Source: Brevibacterium moorei
GTDB taxonomy: Bacteria; Actinomycetota; Actinomycetes; Actinomycetales; Brevibacteriaceae
Assembly (NCBI RefSeq): GCF_024580735.1
Contig: NZ_JANIJX010000017.1
Coordinates: 1 to 64,000 of the forward strand
Length of the DNA stretch: 64,000 bases
Direction of reading: 5' to 3'
Numbering within the stretch: the stretch's first letter is position 1; each line of letters opens with the position of its first letter. Below, piece by piece: positions 35,765 through 44,910 of this stretch. The notes beneath the pieces are model-generated. The model made no database searches. It was not told the origin of the DNA and saw only the letters and a list, made by a program, of their open reading frames with translations. The position numbers and the translations under genes are program-made.

Positions 35765-37894
35765 ATGTCGAATCACAGTTCGCGTATCCGTATCGGTATC
35801 GACACCGGCGGTACGTTCACCGATGTCGTCGCATTCAACGAGGCGACCGGGGAATTGACCACCACCAAGACTCCGTCGACCCCGTCGAACCCCGCCGACG
35901 GTTTCATCAACGGCATCGACAAGGTGCTGGGCATGTTGGGCGCGGACGGCGAGGACATCGTGGCGGTCAGCCACGGCACCACGGTGGCCACCAACCAGTT
36001 GCTCGAGGGCAAGGTCGGCGACCTGGGCTTCATCACCACCGAGGGCTACGAGTTCGTCCTCGAGATCGCCCGCCAGGCCGTGCCCGACGGCTACGGCAAC
36101 TCCTACTTCTGGGTCAAGCCCGACCGCATCGTGCCGGCCGACCTGGTCAAGACCGTGGGCGGCCGGATGGACTTCGAGGGCAATGAGGTCCGCCCCTTCG
36201 ACGAGGACGCCGCCCGCACGGTGGCGCGCTGGTTCAAGGACAAGGGCATCACCACCCTGGGCGTGAACTTCCTGCACGCCTACGCCAACCCCGCGCACGA
36301 ACAGCGGATGCGGCAGATCCTGCACGAGGAGCACCCCGGGGCCATCGTCTCCCTGAGCTCCGAGGTGCTGCGCGAATACCGCGAATACGAACGCTCCATG
36401 ACCACCCTGGTCGACGCGGCCGTCAAGCCCAAGGTGTCGAAGTACGTGGCGAACATCCACGACCGCCTCGACCAGTACACCGGCACCGCAGCCGGCAAGC
36501 GCGCCGCGATCCCCTTCTACATCATGAAGTCCAACGGCGGCGTGCTCTCCGCCGACGAGGTCGTCAACCAGCCCATCACCCCCGTGCTCTCGGGACCCGC
36601 CGCCGGCGCCCTGGGCGCCGGGCTGATCGCCCGCGAAGCCGGCTTCGACAAGGTCCTGACCTGCGACGGCGGCGGCACCTCGACCGATGTGACCGTGGTG
36701 CTCGACGGCGACCCGGCGCTGACCACCGAGGGCTCCGTTGGCGTCTACCCCTCGAAGATCCCGATGATCGACGTGGTCACGGTGGGCGCCGGCGGCGGCT
36801 CGATCGCCTGGACCACCCCGGAGGGCCAGCTCAAGGTCGGCCCGCAGTCGGCCGGCGCCGACCCCGGCCCCATCTGCTACGGCAACGGCGGGACCGAGCC
36901 CACCATCACCGACGCCCACGTGTACCTGGGCCGGATCCCCGCGCACCTGCTCGGCGGGGAGATCCCGCTGGACGCGGACGCCGCCCGCTCCGGCATCGCG
37001 CAGATCGCCGCGAAGCTGGGCCTGTCCACGGAGAAGGCCGCCACCGGCATCCTGGAGATCAGCGCCTGGAACCAGGCGAACGCCCTGAGCCAGATCTCCG
37101 TCAAGCGCGGCCTGGACGTGCGCGACTTCATGCTCGCGACCTTCGGCGGCTCCGGCTCGCTGCTGGCCTGCCGCCTGGTCGACATCCTCAACCTGGCCGG
37201 CGTGGTCGTGCCGCTGAACCCCGGCAACGTCTCCGCCTTCGGCCTGCTGACCGTGGACGTGAAGAACGACTACGTGCAGACCCACGTGGCCAAGGACATC
37301 GGCCTGGACATCGACACGATCGCCGGGATCTTCGACGAACTGCAGACCAAGGCCACCGCAGCGCTGGACAACGAGGGCTTCGCCGCCGCCGACCACCGCT
37401 TCGACCGCTCGGTCGACCTGCGCTACTTCGGCCAGGCCTTCGAGGTCAGGGTGCCGGCCCCCTCCGGCGCGATCACCCGCGACTGGGCGGACGAGGTGAC
37501 CCACGCCTTCCACGCCGAACACCGCCGGCTCTACGGCTACGACTTCGAGGGCAATGCCGATCAGCAAGTCGAATGGGTCAACGTCCGGGTCTCCGGCATC
37601 GGCCCGATCACCCGCCCGCAGATCAAGCAGATCGCCTCGGCGACCGGGGCCGCGGCCCTCGACGAGCGGGCCCGCACCGGAGAACGCGGCGTGTGCTTCG
37701 ACGCGGAGGCCGGCTTCGTGGAAGCGCCCATCTACTGGCGCCCCGAACTGCTGGCCGGCGATGTCATCACCGGCCCCGCCATCATCGAGGAATTCGGCTC
37801 GACCGTGCCCCTGCACCCGGGCTTCACCGCCCGGATCGACCAGGCGGCGAACATCATCATCACCCGCAGCGCAAACCAGGAGGCAGCCAAGTGA
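35765..37894 (+). CDS. hyuA: Hydantoinase/oxoprolinase family protein, subunit A
   Basis: A 709-residue HyuA-type protein. The actin-like ATPase features include GIDTGGTFTDVVAFN (residues 11-25), VSHGTTVATNQLLEG, SNGGVLSADE and CDGGGTSTDVTVV. With HyuB it forms an ATP-dependent enzyme that hydrolyses cyclic amides such as hydantoins, N-methylhydantoin or 5-oxoproline; related pairs carboxylate ketones. The exact substrate cannot be read from sequence. GAAGGGA precedes the ATG. A TAGTCT box at 35730-35735 may be its promoter. The gene starts a run of seven co-directional genes, with only short overlaps or gaps until xdhC. In this purine/pyrimidine context a hydantoin-like ring is the likely target. 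Confidence 0.88.
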   Translation: MSNHSSRIRIGIDTGGTFTDVVAFNEATGELTTTKTPSTPSNPADGFINGIDKVLGMLGADGEDIVAVSHGTTVATNQLLEGKVGDLGFITTEGYEFVLEIARQAVPDGYGNSYFWVKPDRIVPADLVKTVGGRMDFEGNEVRPFDEDAARTVARWFKDKGITTLGVNFLHAYANPAHEQRMRQILHEEHPGAIVSLSSEVLREYREYERSMTTLVDAAVKPKVSKYVANIHDRLDQYTGTAAGKRAAIPFYIMKSNGGVLSADEVVNQPITPVLSGPAAGALGAGLIAREAGFDKVLTCDGGGTSTDVTVVLDGDPALTTEGSVGVYPSKIPMIDVVTVGAGGGSIAWTTPEGQLKVGPQSAGADPGPICYGNGGTEPTITDAHVYLGRIPAHLLGGEIPLDADAARSGIAQIAAKLGLSTEKAATGILEISAWNQANALSQISVKRGLDVRDFMLATFGGSGSLLACRLVDILNLAGVVVPLNPGNVSAFGLLTVDVKNDYVQTHVAKDIGLDIDTIAGIFDELQTKATAALDNEGFAAADHRFDRSVDLRYFGQAFEVRVPAPSGAITRDWADEVTHAFHAEHRRLYGYDFEGNADQQVEWVNVRVSGIGPITRPQIKQIASATGAAALDERARTGERGVCFDAEAGFVEAPIYWRPELLAGDVITGPAIIEEFGSTVPLHPGFTARIDQAANIIITRSANQEAAK

Positions 37895-39924
37895 CGCAGG
37901 CAGCGCAGAACACCGTGCAGACCCCCACCGACTCCGGATCCATGCTGGGCCTTGAACCACTGACCGGCCAGGCCCTGCAGGACTACATCGAGGCCCAACC
38001 GATCAACCCCGCCGGCCTGCCGACGCCGTACGAACACGGCGAACGGCTGACCCCGGAGGGGACCTCGGTCGACCCGATCGTCGTCGAAATCGTCGAGGGC
38101 ACCCTGGCCAGCGTGGAGATGGAGGTGGAGACCGCCATCGCCAGGACCTCGCGCTCGCCGATGATCCGCGACGCCCACGACTTCCGCGCCGGCATCCACG
38201 ACCGGCAGCTGCGCAAGCTGACCGGCCGATCGTACTCCGCCCTGGTCCACCCCGTGGTGCGTGACTACCCCATCGACCAGATGAAGGAAGGCGACGTCTT
38301 CTTCCACAACGACGTCTACGAATCCGAAGGCGGCATCGGCCACCTGCCGGACATGTGCGTGACCGTCCCCGTGTTCGCCGACGGCAAGGTCGTGTGCTTC
38401 GTGCAGGCCTTCGGCCACCACGACGACATCGGCGGCGCGACACCGGGCTCCATGCCCTCGGCCGCGACCAGCGTGTTCGAGGAGGGCCTGATGATCCCCC
38501 CGATCAAGCTGTGGGACCAGGGCGTGCCGAACAAGTCCGCCCAGCGCATCATGACGCGCAACTCCCGGATGCCCGACTCCATCGCGGCGGACCTGGACGC
38601 GGAGTGCTCCGCCTGCCTGATGGGCGCCCGCCGGCTGTCCGAGCTGTTCACCCGCTACGGCGTGGACACCGTGGAGGCCGCCTTCGACACGATCCTGGAC
38701 AATACGACGGAGATCTACCGGCGCGAGATCCTCTCGAAGATCCCCGACGGACAGTACGTGTGGGAGGACTACGCAGAACACGACGGGGTCTCCGATCCGA
38801 TGCTGCACACCCAGCGGATCACCCTGACGAAGACCTCGACGGGCGGCCCGGGCGATGGCCCGCGCCTCATCATCGACTTCACCGGCACTGCGGCCCAGGC
38901 TGTGGGCCCGATCAACCACTGCGGCGACTACGTGGGCGGGAACTTCCTGAAGAAGTGGCTGGCGCCGATCCTGCGCAACCTGGCAGACACCCCGGAGCGG
39001 ATGGCCGAACTGGACGTCAACGAGGGCATCGTGCCGCTCATCGAGATGCGCTTCCCCGAGAAGGGCACGCTGCTCACCCCCGTGTTCCCCGGGCCCACGA
39101 ACGCCCGCACCTTCGTCATCCTGCGCCTGCTGGGCGTGCTGGCCGGCGTGGTCGCCAAGGCCGTGGACGGACAGATGCCGGCGGACCAGGAGACGATCCG
39201 CTACACCGGCGTCTACGGCAAGGACCGCGACGGCAACGACTATCTGATGCGCGAAGTGCTCGGCGGCGGCTCCGGCGGGCGCTACTACTCCGACGGCGAG
39301 GACACCATCCACGTGGTGCCCGACTCCCGCAACCTGCCCACCGAGTTCACCGAGTCCCGCTTCCCCTTCCTAGTGGAGCGCCTGGGCCTGGCCCAGGATT
39401 CCGGCGGTGCCGGCCGCTACCGCGGCGGGCTGGGCTATGAGAAGCACATCCGGATGCTCAAGGACGGACACTTCATGTCGATCGCCGACAGGTCCATCCT
39501 GGCCTGCTGGGGTGTCAAGGGCGGTCTGGCGGGCAAGCCCTTCCAGGTCACCATCGACCCGGGCGGCCCGGAGGAGCGCGAAGTTGAGGCGCTGGCCGAC
39601 GACGAGCCGATCAGGGCCGGCCAGGTGGTGCGCATCCGCACCACCGGCGGCGGCGGCTGGGGCGACCCGCTGGAGCGGCCCTATGACGAGGTGCTGCGCG
39701 ATGTCCGCTGGGCCAAGGTGTCCGTGGCCGGGGCGCACGACTCCTACGGCGTCGTGATCACCGGCACCGGCGACGATGTCGCGGTGGACGTCGCGGCCTC
39801 GGACGCGCTGCGCGCCGAAATGCGAGCCGGACGCACCGGCGAGGAGCCGTTCTTCGACCGCGGGCCCGGCTTCGCGGCCCTGGCCGGCGACGGGTCCCAG
39901 GCGCCGTCCGTGGACTGGCTGTGA
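37891..39924 (+). CDS. hyuB: Hydantoinase/oxoprolinase family protein, subunit B
   Basis: A 677-residue HyuB-type subunit, partner of the preceding HyuA. Family segments seen are DPIVVEIVEGTLASVEMEVE, the HNDVYESEGGIGHLPD region, GHHDDIGGATPGSMP with its metal-site-like His pair, and the C-terminal TTGGGGWGDPLERP. It starts with GTG (37891) overlapping the hyuA stop, preceded by AGGAGG at 7 bases; longer in-frame sequence upstream lies inside hyuA and is not coding. Together the two subunits should bind ATP and open a cyclic amide. Confidence 0.9.
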   Translation: MTQAAQNTVQTPTDSGSMLGLEPLTGQALQDYIEAQPINPAGLPTPYEHGERLTPEGTSVDPIVVEIVEGTLASVEMEVETAIARTSRSPMIRDAHDFRAGIHDRQLRKLTGRSYSALVHPVVRDYPIDQMKEGDVFFHNDVYESEGGIGHLPDMCVTVPVFADGKVVCFVQAFGHHDDIGGATPGSMPSAATSVFEEGLMIPPIKLWDQGVPNKSAQRIMTRNSRMPDSIAADLDAECSACLMGARRLSELFTRYGVDTVEAAFDTILDNTTEIYRREILSKIPDGQYVWEDYAEHDGVSDPMLHTQRITLTKTSTGGPGDGPRLIIDFTGTAAQAVGPINHCGDYVGGNFLKKWLAPILRNLADTPERMAELDVNEGIVPLIEMRFPEKGTLLTPVFPGPTNARTFVILRLLGVLAGVVAKAVDGQMPADQETIRYTGVYGKDRDGNDYLMREVLGGGSGGRYYSDGEDTIHVVPDSRNLPTEFTESRFPFLVERLGLAQDSGGAGRYRGGLGYEKHIRMLKDGHFMSIADRSILACWGVKGGLAGKPFQVTIDPGGPEEREVEALADDEPIRAGQVVRIRTTGGGGWGDPLERPYDEVLRDVRWAKVSVAGAHDSYGVVITGTGDDVAVDVAASDALRAEMRAGRTGEEPFFDRGPGFAALAGDGSQAPSVDWL

Positions 39925-39928
39925 CGCG

Positions 39929-40858
39929 ATGAGGGTACTGGTGGCCCTGGGCGGCAACGCCATGACCGGGCCGGACGGGGACGCCTCACCGGACGCCCAG
40001 CGGCGCGCGATCGCCCGGGCCGCCGTGCACCTGGCCGATCTGGTGGCGGCCGGCCACGAGGTGGTCGTCACCCACGGCAACGGCCCGCAGGTCGGCAACA
40101 TCATGCGCAAGAACGAGCTGGCATCGGTCGAGCTCCCACCGGTCAGCCTGGACTGGTGCGGGGCGCAGACCCAGGGCACCCTGGGCTTCACGATCGTCAA
40201 CCGGATCGAGAAGGAACTGGGTGCCCGCGGGATCGACAAGCACGTCACCGCGCTCGTCACCCGCACCGTGGTGGACCCGGACGATCCGGCCTTCGACGAT
40301 CCGGTCAAGCCGATCGGGTCCTACCAGGACGCGGCCCACGCCGCGCGGATGAGCGCGCTGGGCCAGGTCTGGAAGGACTTCGGGGCCAAGGGCTGGCGGC
40401 GCGTCGTGCCCTCGCCGGATCCGCAGGAGATCCTGGAGACGCCCACCGTGACCCATCTGGTGGACGCCGGCTGGATCGTGGTGGCCGCCGGTGGCGGCGG
40501 CATCCCCGTGGTGCCCGACGGTACCGGCTACAACGGGGCCTCGGCCGTGATCGACAAGGACCTCAGCGCGGCCAGGCTGGCGCTGTCGGTGGGCGCGGAC
40601 CGGCTGGTCATCGCCACCGATGTGCCCTATGCGGTCGCGGGCTTCGGCACGCCGGAGGCACGCGATATCGAACAGGTGGACGTGGCCGGACTGCGCGCGA
40701 TCGCAGCCCAGGGCACCTTCGCTTCCGGGTCCATGGGCCCCAAGGTCGAGGCGGTCCTGCGCTTCGTCGAGGGCGGCGGGCCGATGGGCGTGATCGCCTC
40801 CTTGGACGCCCTGCCCGAGGCCGTGGCCGGCACCGCGGGCACGGTGGTGACGGCGTAG
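39929..40858 (+). CDS. arcC: Carbamate kinase
   Basis: Transfers phosphate from carbamoyl phosphate to ADP, giving ATP, CO2 and ammonia. The 309-residue protein has VALGGNAM at residues 4-11, VVTHGNGPQVGN, VVAAGGGGIPVV and GSMGPKVEAVLRF, all typical. No arginine deiminase or ornithine carbamoyltransferase lies nearby, so the carbamoyl phosphate must come from elsewhere. The AllFGH-like genes (44911-48941) are the natural source, as AllK/YlbK pairs with them in E. coli. The ATG lies 4 bases after the hyuB stop. Confidence 0.94.
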   Translation: MRVLVALGGNAMTGPDGDASPDAQRRAIARAAVHLADLVAAGHEVVVTHGNGPQVGNIMRKNELASVELPPVSLDWCGAQTQGTLGFTIVNRIEKELGARGIDKHVTALVTRTVVDPDDPAFDDPVKPIGSYQDAAHAARMSALGQVWKDFGAKGWRRVVPSPDPQEILETPTVTHLVDAGWIVVAAGGGGIPVVPDGTGYNGASAVIDKDLSAARLALSVGADRLVIATDVPYAVAGFGTPEARDIEQVDVAGLRAIAAQGTFASGSMGPKVEAVLRFVEGGGPMGVIASLDALPEAVAGTAGTVVTA

Positions 40859-40927
40859 CGGCGGACGCCGGGCCCGGTCGGTGGCGCTCGACCCCCTCCA
40901 CCAGCTGCGCCGCTTAGGATGGAGGCG

Positions 40928-41641
40928 ATGGTCACACCGAAGAATCCACAGATCCCCGTGGTCCTGTTGGCCGCGGGCCGGGGCCGCCGCATGGGTGGGC
41001 CCAAGGGCCTGTTGCGCGACGACAGGGGCCGGTCCCTGGTGGCCTGCCAGGTGGAGTCGATCCGCCGGGCCGCCGCCCTGGAACCGCACCTGGATCCAGA
41101 TCCGATCGTGGTGCTCGGCGCCGCCGCGCAGCGGGTGGAGCACCTGGTGCCCGCCGGTGCGCGGATCGTCCACAACCCCGACTGGGCCTCCGGGATGGGC
41201 GGCTCGCTGGCCGCCGGCCTGCGCGCCGTGCCGGCGGATGCGCCAGGGGCCCTGGTGATGTTGCTCGACCTGCCCCACGTCCCGGCCGAGGCCCTGGCCC
41301 GCCTGGCCGCACAGACGGACCCCGGGCAGCTGGCCCGGGCGCTGTGGAACGGCGTGCCCGGACACCCCGTGGCCATCGGCGCAGCGCACATCCCGGCGGC
41401 CATCACCGCCTGCCACGGCGATGCCGGCGCGCGCGGATTGTTCGCCGCCGCGGAACCCGCCGCCGTGAACCTGGTCGAATGCGCCGATCTGCTGGCGCCC
41501 GGCGTGCACGGGGACGCCGATATCGACACACCGGAACAGGCGGCTGCCGCAGGGTTGCGGCTGCCCGCAGCGCTGCCCGCCCAGGGACATGGGGCCGACA
41601 CGCGCGAGGATGCCGGACGGGCCAGAGGAGAGCGCGCATGA
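40928..41641 (+). CDS. mocA: Molybdenum cofactor cytidylyltransferase-like protein (MobA-like NTP transferase)
   Basis: A 237-residue nucleotidyltransferase with the GT-A loop LLAAGRGRRMGGPKGLL and the segment NPDWASGMGGSLAAGL characteristic of MocA, which attaches CMP to molybdopterin to give the cytosine-dinucleotide cofactor used by xanthine-dehydrogenase/CO-dehydrogenase family enzymes. The ATG at 40928 is chosen because a TAGGAT box ends 7 bases before it, leaderless style; an ATG at 40919 lies inside that box. It is followed by the MoxR, VWA and XdhC genes, all maturation factors for the same enzymes. Confidence 0.87.
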   Translation: MVTPKNPQIPVVLLAAGRGRRMGGPKGLLRDDRGRSLVACQVESIRRAAALEPHLDPDPIVVLGAAAQRVEHLVPAGARIVHNPDWASGMGGSLAAGLRAVPADAPGALVMLLDLPHVPAEALARLAAQTDPGQLARALWNGVPGHPVAIGAAHIPAAITACHGDAGARGLFAAAEPAAVNLVECADLLAPGVHGDADIDTPEQAAAAGLRLPAALPAQGHGADTREDAGRARGERA

Positions 41642-42573
41642 CGGAACGATCAGAACACATCCCGCTCGACGGTCCCGAATCCTGCCGCCGGGCGCTGGCG
41701 GCCGCCGGCTACATCGCCGACGACGCGGTGGCCACCGCCTGCTTCCTGGCGCTGGAACTGGACCGGCCCCTGCTGTGCGAGGGCGTGCCGGGGGTGGGCA
41801 AGACCAGCCTGGCCCGGGCCCTGGCCCAGGTTCTGGGCGGACCGCTGATCCGCCTGCAGTGCTACGAGGGCCTCGACTCCACCCACGCCCTCTACGATTG
41901 GGACTTCGCCGCGCAGATCCTGCACGTGCGCACCCTGGAGGCCCAGGCCACGAGCACGGGGACCGCACTGGCGGCCGCCGGCATCGAAGACGAACTGCAC
42001 CGCGAGCGCTTCCTGGTCGCCCGGCCCATCCTCAAGGCCCTGCAGGCCGGCGCGCCCGTGGCTGCCGGCGCCGCGGGCGGGCGGGCGGTGCTGCTGATCG
42101 ACGAACTGGACCGGGCGGACGACGAATTCGACGCCCTGCTGCTCGAAGTGCTCTCCGACTGGTCCCTGACGATCCCGGAACTGGGCACCGTGCGCGCCGC
42201 GGTGCCGCCGGTGGTGATCCTGACCTCGAACCGGACCAGGGACGTCCACGATGCGCTCAAGCGCCGCTGCCTCTACCACTGGTTCGACCAGCCGGGCCCC
42301 GAGCGGGAACGCGAGGTGCTGGCCCTGCACGTCCCACATGCCGCGAGCGGGCTGCGCGGTGCCGTGGTCGCCGCCGCCGGGCGCCTGCGGGCGGCCGATC
42401 TGCTCAAACCGCCGGGGACCTCGGAGACGATCGACTGGTTGCGCGCCCTGCACGCCCTGCGGGTGGACGAACTGGACGAGCCGGCGCTGCGGGCGAGTCT
42501 GTCCGCGGTGGTCAAGGACGCCGCAGACATCCCCGTGGCGCGCGAGGTCCTGGGCGTGACCGGCGGTGCCTGA
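41638..42573 (+). CDS. MoxR-type AAA ATPase (CoxD-like)
   Basis: A 311-residue AAA+ chaperone with Walker A GVPGVGKTSLARAL (residues 48-61), Walker B VLLIDELDRADDEFD and sensor ILTSNRTRDVHDALKRR. CoxD-type MoxR proteins act with a VWA protein to mature the Mo/Cu site of CO-dehydrogenase-like enzymes. The ATG at 41638 overlaps the mocA stop by 4 bases and follows AGAGGAG. The following VWA gene overlaps it by 8 bases, so the pair is coexpressed. Confidence 0.9.
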   Translation: MTERSEHIPLDGPESCRRALAAAGYIADDAVATACFLALELDRPLLCEGVPGVGKTSLARALAQVLGGPLIRLQCYEGLDSTHALYDWDFAAQILHVRTLEAQATSTGTALAAAGIEDELHRERFLVARPILKALQAGAPVAAGAAGGRAVLLIDELDRADDEFDALLLEVLSDWSLTIPELGTVRAAVPPVVILTSNRTRDVHDALKRRCLYHWFDQPGPEREREVLALHVPHAASGLRGAVVAAAGRLRAADLLKPPGTSETIDWLRALHALRVDELDEPALRASLSAVVKDAADIPVAREVLGVTGGA

Positions 42574-43648
42574 ACTGGCCCGGGTGCTCACGGACTTCGC
42601 CGCAGCGCTGCGCGCCCAGGGGCTCGCCGCCGACCCCACCAGAGTGGGCCTGTTGCTGCGCGCTGTGGCATTGGTGGACCCGCTGGACGTGGCGCAGGTG
42701 CGCGCCGCGTCCCGGACGATCATGTGCTCACAGCGGGAGCACCCGGCCGTACACGACCGCGTCTTCGACCGCTACTTCGGCCTGGCCGGCCGCCGGCTGC
42801 CGCGTTCGACCCCGGACGAGGTCCGGGTCCCCACGGCACAGGAGGGCGCCGGCGGGCAGGACGGGGAGGAGGGCGCGGGGCCCATCGTGCCGCAGGCCAG
42901 GGCGGCGCGCACCGAACTGCTGCGCCACGTCGACCTGGGCGCCTCCGAACTGGCCGGCGAGGCGCTGGCCCTGATGGAGCGGCTGGAGCTGCGCAGTCCC
43001 CGGCGGCGCTCGCACCGCGTCCGCCCTGCGCCGCGGGGCACGCCGGATGAGCGGCGGACCCTGCGGCTGCTGGCCCGCGGACGCGAACTGGACCGACTGC
43101 CCACCGCCCGGCCCCGGGTCCGGCGCCGCCCGGTGATCGTGGTCGCCGATGTCTCCGCTTCGATGGACGAATGGCTGCCGGCGCTGTTGCGCTTCATGCA
43201 GCGGGCCGTGGTGGAGATCGACGCGCGCGCCTTCGCCCTTGGCACCCGGCTGACGCACCTGAGCCCGCGGCTGACCGGGCCGGGCGGGGTGGCGGCGGCT
43301 CAGCGCGCCATCCCGGATCTGGCCTCGGGCACCCGGCTGGGCGACGGGCTGCACGAGCTGGTGGACTCCCGGTGGCGCGAGGCCGTGCGCGGCAGCGTGT
43401 TCGTCCTCATCAGCGACGGCTGGGAGCGCGGGGACTGCGCCGGGCTGGAGGCGGCGGCGGGCCGGATCGGCCGGCTGGCGCGGCACTTCGTGTGGATCAA
43501 CCCGCGGGCCGGGCGCACCGGCTTCGCCCCCGAGATCCGCGGGATGCGGATCGCCCAGCGCTACAGCGATGCGCTGATACCCGCGACCACGGTGGCCGAT
43601 TGGCAGCGGGCCTGCACCCATATCGCGATGGAGAGGGAGATGCGATGA
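42566..43648 (+). CDS. VWA-domain protein, CoxE family
   Basis: A 360-residue protein of the CoxE group (VWA containing CoxE-like). The N-terminal helical half precedes a C-terminal von Willebrand A domain with the metal-ion-dependent site DVSASMDEW and the later SDGWERGD. With the MoxR ATPase it probably remodels the Mo hydroxylase during cofactor insertion. It starts with GTG inside the end of the moxR gene and ends overlapping the xdhC start. Confidence 0.9.
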   Translation: MPELARVLTDFAAALRAQGLAADPTRVGLLLRAVALVDPLDVAQVRAASRTIMCSQREHPAVHDRVFDRYFGLAGRRLPRSTPDEVRVPTAQEGAGGQDGEEGAGPIVPQARAARTELLRHVDLGASELAGEALALMERLELRSPRRRSHRVRPAPRGTPDERRTLRLLARGRELDRLPTARPRVRRRPVIVVADVSASMDEWLPALLRFMQRAVVEIDARAFALGTRLTHLSPRLTGPGGVAAAQRAIPDLASGTRLGDGLHELVDSRWREAVRGSVFVLISDGWERGDCAGLEAAAGRIGRLARHFVWINPRAGRTGFAPEIRGMRIAQRYSDALIPATTVADWQRACTHIAMEREMR

Positions 43649-44859
43649 GCACTGCGAACCCACCGGGGACTGCTCCGGGGGCTGCCCCGGGCGGCGAAGC
43701 GGGTCCGAGCACGGATCCGAGCACAGCCGAACTCGCCGGCACCCTGCTCGACTGGCTGCACACGGACCGGCCCTTCGCCCTGGCCCTGGTCGTGCAGACC
43801 TGGTCCTCGGCACCGCGGCCGGCCGGGGCGCTGATGGCCGTGGCCGCCGACGGGCAGGTGGTCGGCAGCCTGTCGGGCGGCTGCGTGGAGGGCGCGGTGC
43901 ACGAGCTGGCGCTCGACGTCCAGCGCACAGGAGGCGCTGCCCTGGCCCATTACGGGGTCAGCGACGACGATGCCTTCGCGGTGGGCCTGGCCTGCGGCGG
44001 CAAGCTCGACGTGCTCGTCACCGCGCTGGGCCCCGGCGACCGGGAGGCCCTGGCAGCCCATCTGGCGGCCGGCCGGGCGGGCGGCCCGAGCGCCCTGGCG
44101 GTGCGGCTGCCGGCCGGGCCCGGTGAGCCCGATCCGGCGGGGCCGCACCTCATGCGGATCGGGCCCGGTGGTGCGCCCGGGGCCGCGGACAGTTCCGCGA
44201 GTCCAGGCGCCGCCGCAGGGACCCTGGGGGACTCGGGGCTCGACGCCCGGATCGGGACTCTGGCCACTGACCTGATCGGCACCGGCGCCACCCGGGTCCT
44301 GCAGCCCGCGGACGGACCGCGGGTGCTGGTCACGGCCTCGGCGGCACAGCCGCGGCTCATCGTCTTCGGCGCGATCGACTACGCCGCCGCCCTGGCCGAA
44401 CTGGGCCGGTTCCTGGGCTACCGGGTGACCGTCTGCGACGCCCGCGCGGTGTTCGCCACCGCCGCGCGCTTCCCCGCCGCCCACGAGGTCGTCGTGGCCT
44501 GGCCGCACCGCTATCTGGCAGCCGAGGTGGACGCCGGGCGGGTCGCGGCCTCGACCGTGGTGGCGGTGCTCACCCACGACCTGAAGTTCGATGTGCCCGT
44601 GCTGGCCCAGGCCCTGGCATCGCCCGCGGCGTACATCGGCGCGCTGGGCAGCCGGCGCACGCACGCCCTGCGCGTTCAGGCCCTGGCCGAGGCCGGGGTG
44701 GCCGCCGAGGACATCGCCCGGATCCACGCGCCGATCGGCCTGGACCTGGGTGCGCGCACCCCGCAGGCCACGGCCGTGTCGATCTTCGCCGAGGTGATCG
44801 GCGCGGCAGCCGGCCACACCGGTGGGAGCCTGAAGGATTCCGTCGGCCCGATCCACTGA
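43645..44859 (+). CDS. xdhC: XdhC/CoxF-family molybdenum-cofactor maturation protein
   Basis: A 404-residue protein with an N-terminal XdhC_CoxI domain (SSAPRPAGALMAV, GSLSGGCVEGAV, GLACGGKLDVLV) and a C-terminal Rossmann domain (LIVFGAIDYAAALAELG, AYIGALGSRRTH, ARIHAPIGLDLGARTPQ). XdhC proteins bind the finished cofactor, protect it and deliver it to xanthine-dehydrogenase-like apoenzymes, often after sulfuration. An Ala/Gly/Pro-rich stretch of about 30 residues opens the protein. It is the last gene of the hyuA-to-xdhC run and ends at a strong terminator shared with the convergent fdrA-type gene. Confidence 0.92.
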   Translation: MSTANPPGTAPGAAPGGEAGPSTDPSTAELAGTLLDWLHTDRPFALALVVQTWSSAPRPAGALMAVAADGQVVGSLSGGCVEGAVHELALDVQRTGGAALAHYGVSDDDAFAVGLACGGKLDVLVTALGPGDREALAAHLAAGRAGGPSALAVRLPAGPGEPDPAGPHLMRIGPGGAPGAADSSASPGAAAGTLGDSGLDARIGTLATDLIGTGATRVLQPADGPRVLVTASAAQPRLIVFGAIDYAAALAELGRFLGYRVTVCDARAVFATAARFPAAHEVVVAWPHRYLAAEVDAGRVAASTVVAVLTHDLKFDVPVLAQALASPAAYIGALGSRRTHALRVQALAEAGVAAEDIARIHAPIGLDLGARTPQATAVSIFAEVIGAAAGHTGGSLKDSVGPIH

Positions 44860-44872
44860 CCGGGCCGGCGAC

Positions 44873-44903
44873 CCCGGGGCCGGGCCGGAAACCCGACCCC
44901 GGG
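44873..44903. terminator. Bidirectional terminator between xdhC and the fdrA-type gene
   Basis: CCCGGGGCCGGG (44873-44884) pairs with CCCGACCCCGGG (44892-44903), 11 of 12 positions, around a 7-base loop. It fills the 51-base gap between two convergent genes. Confidence 0.75.
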
Positions 44904-44910
44904 CGCTGGC

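Noticed and set aside
37732-39312. Long minus-strand open frame opposite hyuB, rich in Val, His and Gly
   Set aside because: It mirrors the codons of hyuB and shows no domain. The same holds for the long antisense frames near 24.1-25.8 kb, 52.4-54.6 kb and 56.1-57.7 kb.
39929-40858. Part of an arginine deiminase pathway
   Set aside because: No arginine deiminase, ornithine carbamoyltransferase or arginine/ornithine antiporter is nearby. The AllFGH-like genes are a better source of carbamoyl phosphate.
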